DNA of 64,000 nucleotides from Vibrio europaeus (GCF_001695575.1 NZ_LUAX01000001.1:992001-1056000); one strand, 5' to 3'; shown: positions 9,425 through 19,817, numbered from the stretch's first letter. Notes: generated by a model from the sequence alone, not told the origin. Made by a program: numbers and translations.

Positions 9425-9482
9425 TTAACTGTTTTTATGCATTTTTTTAAGCTACCCTTTAGGGCTAATGGATGCTAAAATA

Positions 9483-9496
9483 TTGATGTATATCAA
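9483..9496. promoter_or_regulatory. FNR box
   Basis: TTGATGTATATCAA is a perfect match to the FNR consensus TTGAT-N4-ATCAA. It lies 16 bases before the fnr start codon, so FNR bound here would sit over or downstream of the promoter. This suggests that fnr represses its own expression. Confidence 0.85.
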
Positions 9497-9512
9497 ATAG
9501 TGAAAGGTTGTT

Positions 9513-10262
9513 ATGATTTCTGAAAAGCCTGCAACAAAGCGTATTCAATCCGGTGGCTGTGCGATTCACTGCCAAGATTGTAGTATCAGCCAGCTTTGTA
9601 TTCCGTTTACGCTAAATGAATCTGAACTCGATCAGCTTGATCAAATCATCGAGCGTAAGAAGCCAATCCAGAAAGGACAGGAATTGTTCAAAGCAGGAGA
9701 TGAACTAAAGTCTCTTTACGCGATTCGTTCAGGAACAATCAAGAGCTACACAATCACTGAGCAAGGTGATGAGCAGATTACTGCTTTCCACTTAGCGGGT
9801 GACTTGGTGGGTTTTGACGCAATTACTGGCGACCTTCACCCTAGCTTCGCTCAAGCTTTAGAAACGTCGATGGTATGTGAAATCCCTTACGAAATTCTAG
9901 ACGACCTCTCCGGTAAAATGCCTAAGCTTCGTCAGCAGATCATGCGTTTGATGAGCAACGAAATCAAAGGTGACCAAGAAATGATCTTGCTGCTTTCTAA
10001 GAAGAATGCAGAAGAGCGCTTGGCTGCTTTCCTATACAACCTGTCTACTCGTTTTTCGCAACGTGGCTTTAGCCCACGCGAATTCCGTCTTACCATGACT
10101 CGTGGTGATATCGGTAACTACCTTGGTTTAACGGTAGAAACGATCTCTCGTCTACTTGGTCGATTCCAGAAATCAGAGATCCTAAGTGTTAAGGGTAAAT
10201 ACATTACTATTCTTGACCACGATGCGCTGATGGAACTGGCAGGCGTATCAACAGAATCGTAA
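9513..10262 (+). CDS. fnr: FNR, oxygen-sensing global regulator
   Basis: This is a 249-residue CRP/FNR family regulator. Cysteines 20, 23 and 29 in the N-terminus and Cys122 (SMVCEIP) are the four ligands for the oxygen-labile 4Fe-4S cluster. A cyclic-nucleotide-fold domain precedes a C-terminal helix-turn-helix whose recognition helix [11 protein letters not shown] contains the E--SR residues that read TTGAT. It activates anaerobic and microaerobic genes, which fits its place between the cbb3 genes and uspE. Length is as in E. coli. Confidence 0.98.
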   Translation: MISEKPATKRIQSGGCAIHCQDCSISQLCIPFTLNESELDQLDQIIERKKPIQKGQELFKAGDELKSLYAIRSGTIKSYTITEQGDEQITAFHLAGDLVGFDAITGDLHPSFAQALETSMVCEIPYEILDDLSGKMPKLRQQIMRLMSNEIKGDQEMILLLSKKNAEERLAAFLYNLSTRFSQRGFSPREFRLTMTRGDIGNYLGLTVETISRLLGRFQKSEILSVKGKYITILDHDALMELAGVSTES

Positions 10263-10271
10263 TAATTTTCA

Positions 10272-10314
10272 ATGATGTAGCTCGCAATTCACTTCGAAAT
10301 AGAGCTACATCATA
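10272..10314 (+). terminator. Hairpin after fnr
   Basis: ATGATGTAGCTC and GAGCTACATCAT form a 12-base perfect stem with an 18-base loop. The downstream tail is T/C rich (ACTTCTCTC) rather than a T run, so this may be a weak terminator or an RNA-stabilising hairpin. Confidence 0.55.
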
Positions 10315-10405
10315 CTTCTCTCAAATTCCGCAAAGTATTTCTAAAACTCTCATCTCATCTAAGCTACATTAATCATATACCCCTCCTCGTCTCTAAGGAG
10401 TCAAT

Positions 10406-11353
10406 ATGAGTATTTACAACAAGATTTTAGTCGTTGCTGACATTAACAAAGACGAACAGCCTGCGCTTGCGCGAGCGATGCAGTTAGCCGCAAAAAGCCG
10501 GTCGCCTAGTCGGGTAACTTTCTTCCTCTCTATCTATGACTTCTCTTACGATATGACGTCTATGCTGTCGATTGATGAGCGCGATGCGATGCGCCGTGGC
10601 GTGATTCAACAGCGTGAACAGTGGATGCGCAAGATCGCCAAAGATTACATCAATGATGAGATTGAGTTTGATGTCCGTGTTGTATGGCACAACCGCCCTT
10701 ATGAAGCGATTATCGCAGAAGTGTTTGCAGGTGAGCATGACATCGTGATTAAGGGGACGCGTAAACATGACGTATTAGAGTCTGTCATCTTTACTCCAAC
10801 CGATTGGCACTTGCTCCGTAAATGCCCTTGTCCTGTATTATTGGTTAAGAACACAGAATGGCCAGCGGATGCGAGTGTTCTTGCCTCTGTGCATGTCGGA
10901 TCAGAAAACGAAACCCACTTAGGCTTGAATGATGCCATGGTTGAGCAACTAAACAGTTTAACCGAACGTTTAGGCGCTAAGCCTTATCTAGTTAACGCCT
11001 ACCCTGTTACTCCTGCGAACATTACGATTGAGCTTCCTGAGTTTGATCCTGCTACTTACACAGATGCGGTTCGTGGTCACCACCTTACAGCCATGAAGGC
11101 GCTACGCCAGAAACATGGTTATGATGAGGACCAAACCGTGGTCGAGCAAGGCCTACCAGAAGATGTGATTCCAGATGCTGCCGAAAAGCTAAACGCGGCA
11201 ATGGTGATTATTGGTACTACAGGTCGTACAGGGCTGTCGGCTGTGTTTATTGGTAACACCGCAGAACATGTGATTGATAAGATCAATTGCGATGTGATGG
11301 CGTTGAAACCGCAAGGCTACATAAGCCCTCTTGATCCCAAGACCGCGATTTAA
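10406..11353 (+). CDS. uspE: Universal stress protein E (tandem Usp domains)
   Basis: This is a 315-residue cytoplasmic protein made of two Usp domains. The first ends near residue 148 (RKCPCPVLLVK). The second carries the ATP-binding-like loop GTTGRTGLSAVFIGNTAEHVI. The order fnr-uspE-ttcA is shared with E. coli and other gammaproteobacteria. The start is preceded by AAGGAG. The role is stress resistance; the molecular activity is not clear from sequence. Confidence 0.95.
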   Translation: MSIYNKILVVADINKDEQPALARAMQLAAKSRSPSRVTFFLSIYDFSYDMTSMLSIDERDAMRRGVIQQREQWMRKIAKDYINDEIEFDVRVVWHNRPYEAIIAEVFAGEHDIVIKGTRKHDVLESVIFTPTDWHLLRKCPCPVLLVKNTEWPADASVLASVHVGSENETHLGLNDAMVEQLNSLTERLGAKPYLVNAYPVTPANITIELPEFDPATYTDAVRGHHLTAMKALRQKHGYDEDQTVVEQGLPEDVIPDAAEKLNAAMVIIGTTGRTGLSAVFIGNTAEHVIDKINCDVMALKPQGYISPLDPKTAI

Positions 11354-11368
11354 ACCAGTAAGATAAAG

Positions 11369-11402
11369 AAAAGGGAAGATAGCTGACTATCTTCCCTTTT
11401 TT
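11369..11402. terminator. Bidirectional terminator between uspE and ttcA
   Basis: AAAGGGAAGATAG and CTATCTTCCCTTT form a stem with a four-base loop, flanked by A-rich and T-rich tracts on both sides. It can stop transcription of both convergent genes. Confidence 0.9.
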
Positions 11403-11421
11403 AATGTGAGGAAATGCCGTT

Positions 11422-12315
11422 TTAGATGTTGGTAACGTCGATAAACATAGACTCGTCGATGTTGGTTGATGAGACAGTCGCTTCGCTAAATTCGTATTCT
11501 TCACGGCTGCCTTCACGGTCTAATGGAAGGTTGACGAAATCAAACAGCTCTTTATCTGCAAGCTGGCTTGGGCTTACATTCTGAATTGATTTAAAGATTG
11601 CTTCTACGCGGCCTGGTGTCTTTTTATCCCAATCAATTAGCATTGCTTTGATCGATTGACGCTGAAGGTTCTCCTGAGATCCACAAAGGTTACATGGAAT
11701 AATAGGGAAATCTTTGTGTTCCGCGTATTTGATCAGATCTTTTTCACGACAGTAAGTCAAAGGACGGATTACCACATTGCGACCATCATCTGAACGCAGC
11801 TTTGGTGGCATCGCCTTTAATCGTGAACCGTGGAACATATTCAGGAACATGGTTTCTACGATGTCATCCATGTGGTGACCAAGTGCAAGCTTGGTTGCAC
11901 CGATTTTTTCTGCAAATGAGTATAAAGTACCGCGACGCAGACGAGAGCAAAGACCACAAGTTGTTTTGCCTTCAGGAACCTTTTCTTTTACCACTGAGTA
12001 AGTATCTTTATCTACGATGTAGTAAGGAATGTTCAGCGTCTCGAAGTAGTCTGGCAAGATGTGCTCGGGAAATCCCGGTTGCTTCTGGTCTAAGTTAACC
12101 GCCACGACTTCAAACTTGATCGGTGCAGCTTTTTGTAGGTTGAGCAGAATATCAAGCATCGCAAATGAATCTTTACCGCCACTGATACATGCCATTACAA
12201 CATCGCCTTCTTCGATCATGTTGTATTCTGTAATAGCATTTCCAACATTTCTTCTCAGACGCTTTTGAAGTTTGTTGAATTCTAAGGTTTCTTTACGTGT
12301 ATCTTTTTGATTCAT
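11422..12315 (-). CDS. ttcA: tRNA 2-thiocytidine(32) synthetase TtcA
   Basis: This is a 297-residue enzyme that thiolates cytidine 32 of certain tRNAs, using ATP and a 4Fe-4S cluster. It has the PP-loop SGGKDS (residues 45-50), CGLC (Cys120, Cys123) and CNLC (Cys208, Cys211). TtcA normally uses cysteines from such a pair to hold the cluster. Its length and its place next to uspE match E. coli ttcA. The start ATG at 12315 is the only sensible one. Confidence 0.96.
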   Translation of the reverse strand: MNQKDTRKETLEFNKLQKRLRRNVGNAITEYNMIEEGDVVMACISGGKDSFAMLDILLNLQKAAPIKFEVVAVNLDQKQPGFPEHILPDYFETLNIPYYIVDKDTYSVVKEKVPEGKTTCGLCSRLRRGTLYSFAEKIGATKLALGHHMDDIVETMFLNMFHGSRLKAMPPKLRSDDGRNVVIRPLTYCREKDLIKYAEHKDFPIIPCNLCGSQENLQRQSIKAMLIDWDKKTPGRVEAIFKSIQNVSPSQLADKELFDFVNLPLDREGSREEYEFSEATVSSTNIDESMFIDVTNI

Positions 12316-12656
12316 TGCGGGCTCTCACATTGCCGAACAAGTCGACAGTAGCACTTCCTAAGTGGTTTTATTTGGGGCGTGGATTATACGAGCTTTTTCA
12401 CTAGGATTAAATGCTTCATTGATTCTCAAAGATGAATTATTGGCTTCTAATGACTTCGCGCAATTTGGTAATAGAAAAATTAGGCGATTCATTGTGATAC
12501 CAGTTGTTCAAGCGCAAACGTTTATCTTGCTGCGTTTTTTGAGTTGAATCACAACACAAAAGCCCGTATATTTCCGATGTCTAACAGGCACACCCTACAA
12601 TGCACGTCGCCATCCTGCCTCCATTGGTGCATTGATATTGGTGTTTATCTACTTTC
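12316..12656. other. Intergenic region between divergent ttcA and MATE gene
   Basis: These 341 bases hold the two divergent promoters by position. I see no recognisable RNA, repeat or operator. The short frames on the plus strand (12362-12547 and 12544-12819) have no ribosome-binding site or protein-like composition. Confidence 0.6.
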
Positions 12657-14057
12657 ATGCAAAACACATCTTTTTCTGTTTCTGGCCTTTTTAAGGAATC
12701 GGGTGCGCTGTTGCATCTCTCGATCCCTATTATTTTTATGCAGCTTGCTACTCAGGCAATGGGCTTTGTTGACACGACCATGGCTGGTCAAGTCAGTGCT
12801 GCGGATCTCGCGGCGATAGCGCTTGGTACAAGCTTGTGGTTACCTGTCTCGTTGCTTCTGCGAGGCATCATTATGGCGCTTACCCCTGTTGTTGCCTTCC
12901 ATCGCGGAGCTCAACAGCTAGATAAAGTTCGGATCGCCTTCATTCAAATGCTTTGGCTGGCAGCTTTCGTGAGCGCTTGTTTGATGGTGTACCTCGTGCT
13001 GGGCGAAAACATACTTATTGCGCTTGGCGTGGCACAGGAGATTATTCCCATTGCCAGTGATTATGTCGTTGCTTTGGCATTTGGCGTTCCAGGCATCGCG
13101 CTGTTTTATACCTTGAACGGTTTTTGCGAAGGGATGAACAATACACGTGCGCCTATGCTTATTTCTGTCCTAGGTCTACTTGTAAACATTCCAGTGAACT
13201 ACATACTCATTTATGGCAAATTTGGTTTCCCTGCGCTAGGAGCCGTTGGCTGTGGATGGGCGACTAGCCTTGTTTATTGGCTGATGTCCGCGTTACTTTA
13301 TAGCTACATAAAACATCATCACCACTATAAGCGTATTCTTCATTTTGGGCAGTTAAAGCCAGTTTGGAGTGAGATCAATCACCTGTTTAAGCTCGGTTTT
13401 CCCATCGGGCTCAATATTGCGGTATGCGGTAGTATCTTTGCGGTGATCGCCTTACTTATTGGACGAATTGGTGCAGAAAATGTGGCAGCGGCTCAGATAG
13501 CACTAAACATTTCGAGCATGACATACATGATTCCAATGAGCCTTTCATTTGGCATCACGATACGTGTGGGACATGCCCTTGGTGAACAAAAAGATCAACT
13601 TGCTGCGATGCGAAGTTATGTCGGCGTCGTGACTGCTGCACTACTGTCGTTAATGTCTGTTGCGTTCTTTCTGCTGTTTCCAGAGTGGATCATCCGCTTA
13701 TACACAACGGATCCTATTGTTTCAGCGACAGCCGCTACTTTACTGGTGTTTACGGCGATGTATCAGTTTAGTGATGCACTACAAACGTCGGCCAATGGTG
13801 CACTTCGCGGGTATAAAGATACCAAAGTGCCAATGATGCTGGCAATTTTAGCCTACTGGGGATTGGCATTACCACTGGGTATGGTGTTAGGTTTAACTGA
13901 CTACCTAGTTCCATCGATGGGTGAGAAAGGCTTTTGGATTGGGATCGTCACTGGGCTTTCAACTGCTGCTTTAGCAATGCTAATACGACTCTTCGTCGTG
14001 ATCAGACGCAATCAACAACGCGTAGCAACTGAGAAGTTTAGTCAAGCTATCGTGTAG
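12657..14057 (+). CDS. MATE family multidrug/sodium antiporter
   Basis: This is a 466-residue membrane protein with about 12 hydrophobic segments arranged as two repeats. Family features include QLATQAMGFVDTTMAGQVS in helix 1, a duplicated motif in the second half (FPIGLNIAVCGSIFAV) and the central SANGALRGYKDTKVPM. MATE proteins export cationic drugs or dyes in exchange for Na+ or H+. It resembles the NorM group. Substrate cannot be read from sequence, and Vibrios carry several paralogues, so no symbol is given. Confidence 0.93.
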   Translation: MQNTSFSVSGLFKESGALLHLSIPIIFMQLATQAMGFVDTTMAGQVSAADLAAIALGTSLWLPVSLLLRGIIMALTPVVAFHRGAQQLDKVRIAFIQMLWLAAFVSACLMVYLVLGENILIALGVAQEIIPIASDYVVALAFGVPGIALFYTLNGFCEGMNNTRAPMLISVLGLLVNIPVNYILIYGKFGFPALGAVGCGWATSLVYWLMSALLYSYIKHHHHYKRILHFGQLKPVWSEINHLFKLGFPIGLNIAVCGSIFAVIALLIGRIGAENVAAAQIALNISSMTYMIPMSLSFGITIRVGHALGEQKDQLAAMRSYVGVVTAALLSLMSVAFFLLFPEWIIRLYTTDPIVSATAATLLVFTAMYQFSDALQTSANGALRGYKDTKVPMMLAILAYWGLALPLGMVLGLTDYLVPSMGEKGFWIGIVTGLSTAALAMLIRLFVVIRRNQQRVATEKFSQAIV

Positions 14058-14228
14058 AAAATTCCAATCAGAATAAATATATGGTCATTCTTGCTGGTTA
14101 AAATCGCTGATAGCGTCGTTATAGCTTTTGTAGGTAGGTGAACTAGATAGCTGCAATCTATGCCTTGCTCTAAGCGATTTTTCCTGCGCAATTATCTGAT
14201 CACCTATTTATCCCGATTGGTATAAACA

Positions 14229-14251
14229 AAGGGTCGCAAGTTGCGACCCTT
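14229..14251 (-). terminator. Terminator of the DUF2987 gene
   Basis: AAGGGTCGCAA pairs with TTGCGACCCTT around a very tight loop and, read on the minus strand, is followed by TTGTTTATA. It lies right after the stop of the gene ending at 14258. Confidence 0.75.
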
Positions 14252-14257
14252 GTAGTT

Positions 14258-14914
14258 TTATGCTTTTGGCAAATACGGAAGTACTCGTGAAGTTTCCTGA
14301 GGAAGGGTCATTGTGCCACCCTCACCTATTTCATCGAGCGCGACTTGAACCTTGCCATCAACAATTTGTTTCGTCGTACCGTTAGAGAACAGAATTTGCG
14401 AGTTTAGTTTGTTCGGGAATTCTAGCGTGACGCCTTCGACATCTGGTGTAAACCAACTCGCAAACATCCCACCAAGCTGCTCTAAGATCGCCTGCATTTG
14501 AGGTAGAAGCACTTTCACTTGATCGTAGCTAATCTCTCCTGAAAACGGTTCTCTTGTCATCACAACCATAGAGAAGTCGCAACGCATATCCATTGGTGTA
14601 TGAACAAAGACAAGCGGATTGGCAGATTTTAGATTTTTGTCGAGCGGGACAATCACCTCGTTATATGGAGAGATGGTTAGCTCTTCGTAGTGCTCTTCTT
14701 TTTCCATCCATGCTTTTTCAACATCACACAGTTGTTTGGTATCCGCGTTAAGGAAAAAGAATCCCACTTTTACATCATCATGTCCTTCTTTGGCATTCTG
14801 TTTCATGTGCGAAAACAGCTTGGAGTAAGTAAACATGTATTCTTGAGCTTGAACAGGCAATACTGCCGCGCTAGATAGGGCTGCGGCTAAAATCGCTAAC
14901 GATACTTTTTTCAT
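14258..14914 (-). CDS. Exported DUF2987 family protein
   Basis: This is a 218-residue protein with a clear Sec signal peptide (MKKVSLAILAAALSSAAVLP, cleaved near VQA-QE). The body resembles DUF2987, a family I know only as exported proteins of unknown role in Vibrio and Shewanella. Two cysteines (LCDVEK, RCDFSM) could form a disulfide in the periplasm. It starts shortly after the Bax-like gene and is probably in the same transcription unit. Confidence 0.8.
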   Translation of the reverse strand: MKKVSLAILAAALSSAAVLPVQAQEYMFTYSKLFSHMKQNAKEGHDDVKVGFFFLNADTKQLCDVEKAWMEKEEHYEELTISPYNEVIVPLDKNLKSANPLVFVHTPMDMRCDFSMVVMTREPFSGEISYDQVKVLLPQMQAILEQLGGMFASWFTPDVEGVTLEFPNKLNSQILFSNGTTKQIVDGKVQVALDEIGEGGTMTLPQETSRVLPYLPKA

Positions 14915-14941
14915 TACTTTCTTTCTTATTGATTTAGCTTT

Positions 14942-15787
14942 CTATTGATTGGCTAAGGGTAATTCCCAGAACTGCTGATTGTGCCTGATCATGCTTTGTA
15001 AATCGTTGACGTATGCCTCACCTCGTTCAGAGTATTTAAGCAATCCATTGGTTAATGCCATTGCCGCATCCGTATCAGTCAAGCTTTGGTCATTGAGATG
15101 ACGTTGGTAACGAATTTCACGTAGCGCTTTGTAGGCATTGTTTCGATTCACATTCATGAAGTAGCCATGAATAGACTGCTGAACAGAACTAAACTTTGCG
15201 ACTTCGTGAGTCATGCCTTCTCCACGCTGTAAGGGCACTAAGCCACATCCGGAGCTGTAACACCACTGGCCAAAGTAATTGTTGGCCTGTGTTGCAAAGC
15301 GAGATGTCCCCCAAGCGGATTCATTGGCACCTTGCACAAGCACCAAGGCTTCAGGAATCACATCCACGCGATGGAGCATGTTGTTTAGCCACTCTTGAGA
15401 GACACCCTCTGCAGGCAGTTCAACTTTATACAATTTACCTAAGCGCTTAGCATAACTGGTATCAGAGGCAGTGATAGAGCCTGTTTGGAAATTATCTCTA
15501 ATCGAATCTAAGCGCTTGCGTTCAGAAACAATTCGCTGATTCTCTAAAGCGATGCCCGGTCTTAGATAATCAAAAAATGCTTGTTTCTTCTGTTTAACAT
15601 CTTTAATCGCAGAAAAGTCTGGAGCGGCTCCGATAGACTTGCCAATAAACTCTGGTGCTTGTTGCTCGGTCGCTTGCGCTTGTTTACGGCGCTCACGCTC
15701 TTCGGCTTGGTTTTGTTCATAGCCATAAAAACTACAGCCGGCAATAACGCCAGCTGCAGCAATAGCAATGAATTCACTTTTACGCAT
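14942..15787 (-). CDS. bax: Bax-like N-acetylglucosaminidase domain protein
   Basis: This is a 281-residue protein with an N-terminal membrane anchor or lipoprotein-like segment (AIAAAGVIAGCSFYG). It is followed by a glucosaminidase fold: LVQGANESAWGTSRFATQANNYFGQWCY contains the catalytic glutamate (ESAWGTS) and the NYFG motif typical of FlgJ/Bax. It probably cuts peptidoglycan. The ATG at 15787 is chosen; it overlaps the end of the upstream gene by 8 bases, so the two are coupled. A longer frame to 15844 would run further into that gene. Confidence 0.87.
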   Translation of the reverse strand: MRKSEFIAIAAAGVIAGCSFYGYEQNQAEERERRKQAQATEQQAPEFIGKSIGAAPDFSAIKDVKQKKQAFFDYLRPGIALENQRIVSERKRLDSIRDNFQTGSITASDTSYAKRLGKLYKVELPAEGVSQEWLNNMLHRVDVIPEALVLVQGANESAWGTSRFATQANNYFGQWCYSSGCGLVPLQRGEGMTHEVAKFSSVQQSIHGYFMNVNRNNAYKALREIRYQRHLNDQSLTDTDAAMALTNGLLKYSERGEAYVNDLQSMIRHNQQFWELPLANQ

Positions 15788-16583
15788 TGAACACTTGTGA
15801 ATCGTTGTCATTGTCGTCTTCATCTTTTGGTCTATCAGAAGCAATAATTTTTAACTTAATGCCAAACATATTGCGGTATACGATTCCCTTCACGTGGAAG
15901 AAGAAAGGCAGGACGAAAATCAGCCCTAAGCCGTAGAACATCATACCAACAACAAACATGACTGAGACAACAGAATATATTCCAGCTAGAACGAAGATCT
16001 TCTTATTTACAGCGCGAAGCGATAAAAGCAGAGATTGCATCGGTGGCACTTGCTTTTCACAAATCAGAAGAATGGAGTTGGTAAATGCTAGTGACAAGTA
16101 TAGAGACAGCAGCGGGAAGATCATCCCTGCTATACCTTGTAGCAGCAAGCTAAACAAGGTGGCTAGAATGACTGGCACTGTGTATTGCAGGCCTTTACCA
16201 ATATGACGAGGTTTGGTCATCAGACCGGCGGCATGGCTCATCGCCATCAAAGAAATCCCTGCATAAATCGGTGCGCTAATCACTTCGTAGCTAAAGTTTG
16301 CCACCATAATCGCGTTGAAGATGCTTGGATCAAATGCGTCTGGATTGGTAACGGCATCGATAATGATCCCCGGGTTACCTAATTGCAATTTCAGCGCGAT
16401 GTAGAAAATGGCCAATTGCAGCACAATCAGCACCACTATCGCTGGAGAAAAAGAAAGGAAGTGCTTTACTGTGTGTTGCCAAGCCTCCTTAAAGACCTCG
16501 CCGGCTTTAAGTTCGTAGTCGCCCGAAAGTGCGCGCTCTACGCTGCCACCTAAGTTGAAGTCTTTTTCAATGTCATTATTCAT
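15780..16583 (-). CDS. Polytopic inner-membrane protein, unknown function
   Basis: This is a 267-residue protein from the ATG at 16583, with about six transmembrane segments and charged ends (KDFNLGGSVERALSGDYELKAGEVFKEAW at the start is given only as a landmark in part: GDYELKAGEVFKEAW). The N-terminal cytoplasmic piece followed by long helices resembles the BPSS1780/YciC-like membrane proteins, but I am not sure of the family. The last three codons overlap the Bax-like gene. An upstream extension to 16646 lacks a ribosome-binding site. Confidence 0.75.
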   Translation of the reverse strand: MNNDIEKDFNLGGSVERALSGDYELKAGEVFKEAWQHTVKHFLSFSPAIVVLIVLQLAIFYIALKLQLGNPGIIIDAVTNPDAFDPSIFNAIMVANFSYEVISAPIYAGISLMAMSHAAGLMTKPRHIGKGLQYTVPVILATLFSLLLQGIAGMIFPLLSLYLSLAFTNSILLICEKQVPPMQSLLLSLRAVNKKIFVLAGIYSVVSVMFVVGMMFYGLGLIFVLPFFFHVKGIVYRNMFGIKLKIIASDRPKDEDDNDNDSQVFNA

Positions 16584-16953
16584 TCTTGAATCCAGTGCCT
16601 GATTTGACAATAACCAAGCTAACTTGTTGATAAAAATTGGCGTCATTATACGTCAACCAAACTCAGTCTAAAATCGGATCTCGCCTTGCTGCTTGCTTTA
16701 TCGACTGTTTGGTTGATAATTAACCACTAAACGCATCGTATCAGTATAGATATCTGACTCAGAAATAAAGGAAATTATCCTCTGAATGCGCGGTTTATTT
16801 AGCATACAGAGAGTATGGTAAGGAATGTTTACTTTTACCTGCAAAAATTTTTCTGTTTCAGAATAAGAAAATGCTTTGAATTCACAATTTTGGTGATTAT
16901 GATGCGCGCCTCGAATTTGTGTAACGACGGGTCATCTCAAATCGGTGGCCAAG
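16584..16953. other. Divergent promoter region, potA side and membrane gene side
   Basis: This 370-base AT-rich gap separates the membrane-protein operon (minus) from potABCD (plus). Apart from the sigma-70-like element listed separately, I see no RNA gene, repeat or operator. Confidence 0.6.
16876..16903 (+). promoter_or_regulatory. Possible sigma-70 promoter of potABC
   Basis: TTGAAT at 16876 and TATGAT at 16898 are separated by 16 bases and lie about 50 bases before the potA start. The match to TTGACA/TATAAT is fair. Confidence 0.5.
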
Positions 16954-18087
16954 GTGGGAGAAAAACAGACGTTGAACGCTAAACAAGATGCAGGAAGACC
17001 AGTAGTTAAACTGACTGGAATTAGCAAAAGTTTCGATGGTAAGGAGATCATCGCAAATCTTAACCTTGATGTTAATCATGGTGAGTTTCTAACGATTTTG
17101 GGCCCTTCTGGTTGTGGTAAAACAACCGTGTTGAGGATGATTGCCGGTTTTGAAACCGCAGATAAAGGCGAAATTATCCTTGCTGACCAAAACGTAACTC
17201 AAGTTCCTGCTGAGCAAAGGCATGTAAACACTGTATTCCAGAGTTATGCACTATTCCCTCATATGACGGTTTTTGAAAACGTGGCTTTTGGTCTACGCAT
17301 GCAAAAAGTGCCATCTGACGATATTGAACCTCGCGTAATGGAAGCGTTACGTATGGTTCGTCTTGAGAAAATGGCGCAGCGTAAACCACACCAATTATCT
17401 GGTGGTCAACAGCAACGTATTGCCATTGCACGTGCCGTTGTCAACAAACCAAAAGTGTTGCTGCTTGATGAGTCTCTATCTGCGCTGGATTACAAATTGC
17501 GTAAACAAATGCAGATCGAACTAAAGCAATTGCAGCGTCAGTTAGGTATTACCTTTATCTTTGTTACTCACGATCAGGAAGAAGCCCTTTCGATGTCAGA
17601 CCGCATCATTGTTATGCGTGACGGCGTGGTTGAGCAAGACGGAACTCCGCGTGAGATTTACGAAGAGCCGAAAAACCTATTTGTTGCGCGCTTTATTGGT
17701 GAGATCAACGTGTTCAACACCACCATGATTGAGCGCATTGATGAGAAACGTATTCGTGCTGAGATTGAAGGTGTTGAGTCGGTGGTTTACTACGACAAAC
17801 CTGCCGCTAGCGGTGACAAACTGCAAGTACTACTTCGCCCAGAAGACTTACGTATCGAAGAGATTAAAGAGTCTGAGCAGAAAGGCATTGTCGGTCACGT
17901 TACTGAGCGCACATACAAAGGCATGACCTTGGATTCGGTGATTGAGCTTGAATCGGGTATGCGAGTAATGGTGAGCGAATTCTTCAACGAAGACGATCCT
18001 GATGTCGACCACTCTCTAGGTCAAAAAGTGGCGATCACTTGGATTGAAAGTTGGGAGGTCGTACTCAATGAAAGCCAAGAAGTTTAG
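16954..18087 (+). CDS. potA: Spermidine/putrescine ABC transporter ATPase PotA
   Basis: This is a 377-residue ATPase subunit powering polyamine uptake. Walker A is GPSGCGKTT, the signature is LSGGQQQR and Walker B is [12 protein letters not shown], with the switch histidine in [10 protein letters not shown]-terminal TOBE-like regulatory domain follows ([11 protein letters not shown]). GTG at 16954 (MGEKQTLN) is chosen by likeness to E. coli PotA (MGQSKKLN); GTG at 16945 is also possible. It overlaps potB by 20 bases. Confidence 0.96.
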   Translation: MGEKQTLNAKQDAGRPVVKLTGISKSFDGKEIIANLNLDVNHGEFLTILGPSGCGKTTVLRMIAGFETADKGEIILADQNVTQVPAEQRHVNTVFQSYALFPHMTVFENVAFGLRMQKVPSDDIEPRVMEALRMVRLEKMAQRKPHQLSGGQQQRIAIARAVVNKPKVLLLDESLSALDYKLRKQMQIELKQLQRQLGITFIFVTHDQEEALSMSDRIIVMRDGVVEQDGTPREIYEEPKNLFVARFIGEINVFNTTMIERIDEKRIRAEIEGVESVVYYDKPAASGDKLQVLLRPEDLRIEEIKESEQKGIVGHVTERTYKGMTLDSVIELESGMRVMVSEFFNEDDPDVDHSLGQKVAITWIESWEVVLNESQEV

Positions 18088-18928
18088 TCTTCAGAACGCG
18101 ATCATCACGTTAATCGTCGGCTGGCTAACGCTTTTTGTATTGATACCCAATCTGATGATTATTGGGACCAGTTTCCTAACTCGTGATGAAGCAAACTTAA
18201 TCGAGATGACCTTCACGTTGGATAACTATATCCGCTTGATGGATCCTCTCTACGCCAAGGTGCTTTGGCATTCATTCTACATGGCGATTATTGCGACCTT
18301 GCTATGTTTAGTGATTGGCTACCCATTTGCCTATATCGTAGCGAAAATGCCAGAGAAGTGGCGTCCTGTGATGTTGTTTTTGGTGATTGTACCATTTTGG
18401 ACTAACTCACTGATCCGTACTTACGGTTTGAAGATTGTCTTAGGAACACAAGGCGTTCTTAACAAGTCATTGATGGCAATGGAAATCATCGATAAGCCAA
18501 TTCGTCTTATGTATACAGAGTCGGCAGTAATGATTGGTTTAGTTTACATTCTGCTGCCATTTATGATTTTGCCGCTCTACTCTGCGATAGAAAAGTTAGA
18601 TCACACCTATCTAGAAGCAGCAAAGGACTTAGGAGCGAACAAGTTTCAGACATTCACTAAGGTTATCCTACCGCTTACGATGCCGGGTATTATTGGTGGC
18701 TGTTTACTCGTGCTGCTCCCTGCCCTTGGCATGTTCTACATCTCTGATCTACTTGGCGGAGCGAAGAACTTGCTGATTGGTAACGTGATTAAGAGCCAAG
18801 TGCTGAATGCCCGAGATTGGCCGTTCGGCGCGGCGACCAGTATTGCTCTGACCATCGCGATGGCGATTATGCTGTATGCCTACTATCGTGCAGGTAAGTT
18901 ATTGAATAAGAAAGTGGAGCTAGACTGA
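18068..18928 (+). CDS. potB: Spermidine/putrescine permease PotB
   Basis: This is a 286-residue inner-membrane permease with six transmembrane segments and the EAA loop that contacts PotA ([22 protein letters not shown]). The ATG at 18068, preceded by GGGAGG, lies inside the end of potA. The stop overlaps potC (TGATG). Gene order potABC matches E. coli. Confidence 0.96.
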   Translation: MKAKKFSLQNAIITLIVGWLTLFVLIPNLMIIGTSFLTRDEANLIEMTFTLDNYIRLMDPLYAKVLWHSFYMAIIATLLCLVIGYPFAYIVAKMPEKWRPVMLFLVIVPFWTNSLIRTYGLKIVLGTQGVLNKSLMAMEIIDKPIRLMYTESAVMIGLVYILLPFMILPLYSAIEKLDHTYLEAAKDLGANKFQTFTKVILPLTMPGIIGGCLLVLLPALGMFYISDLLGGAKNLLIGNVIKSQVLNARDWPFGAATSIALTIAMAIMLYAYYRAGKLLNKKVELD

Positions 18929-19698
18929 TGGGACGTACAGTTAGATTTAGCTTTATGACCTTGGTATATGCGTTTTTGTATCTGCCAATCGTTGTGTTGA
19001 TCGTTAACTCATTTAATGCCAATAAGTTTGGAATGAAATGGGGTGGCTTTACCACTAAGTGGTACGAAACCTTGGTTAACAACGACAGTTTAATGCAGGC
19101 TGCTTGGCATTCGCTGAATGTCGCGGTGTTCTCTGCTACTGCGGCAACTATTATTGGTAGCTTAACCGCGGTTGCCCTATTCCGTTATTCGTTTAAAGGA
19201 AAAGGCGCGGTGAATGGCATGCTGTTCGTAGTCATGATGTCACCGGATATTGTGATGGCGATTTCATTGCTAGCGTTGTTCTTAGTACTTGGTGCTCAAC
19301 TGGGCTTCTTTACGCTATTAATCGCGCATATCACCTTCTGTTTGCCGTTTGTCGTAGTGACGGTATACAGCCGCTTGAATGGCTTTGACGTGAAGATGCT
19401 AGAAGCAGCTAAAGACTTAGGTGCAAGCGAATGGGTCATTCTAAAACAGATTATTCTACCGTTGGCTAAACCTGCAGTCGCTGCGGGCTGGCTATTGAGC
19501 TTTACCCTGTCTCTGGACGACGTGATAATCAGTTCATTCGTCACAGGACCAACCTATGAGATTTTACCATTGAAAATCTATTCGATGGTGAAAGTGGGGA
19601 TTTCACCAGAGGTGAATGCCCTTGCAACAGTCATGTTGATTGTCTCTTTGATCTTGGTGGTTGCCTCTCAACTACTCGCCAGAGAAAAAGTAAAATAA
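18928..19698 (+). CDS. potC: Spermidine/putrescine permease PotC
   Basis: This is a 256-residue permease partner of PotB with six transmembrane segments and its own EAA loop ([22 protein letters not shown]). It begins on the overlapping stop of potB. The C-terminus is short and basic (AREKVK). A small hairpin follows before potD. Confidence 0.96.
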   Translation: MGRTVRFSFMTLVYAFLYLPIVVLIVNSFNANKFGMKWGGFTTKWYETLVNNDSLMQAAWHSLNVAVFSATAATIIGSLTAVALFRYSFKGKGAVNGMLFVVMMSPDIVMAISLLALFLVLGAQLGFFTLLIAHITFCLPFVVVTVYSRLNGFDVKMLEAAKDLGASEWVILKQIILPLAKPAVAAGWLLSFTLSLDDVIISSFVTGPTYEILPLKIYSMVKVGISPEVNALATVMLIVSLILVVASQLLAREKVK

Positions 19699-19718
19699 GA
19701 CTTAGCATGTAATTCACT

Positions 19719-19749
19719 AAACAGAATGGCTATTAGTCATTCTGTTTTT
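19719..19749 (+). terminator. Hairpin between potC and potD
   Basis: AACAGAATG and CATTCTGTT form a 9-base stem followed by TTTCT. It probably lowers read-through from potABC into potD, so that potD may be set separately. Confidence 0.65.
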
Positions 19750-19817
19750 CTATCTACTGCTGATTAGCGCAGACACCATGGGCGCGAAAGGCAACGTTTG
19801 GTTTGGAGCTAACGTAA

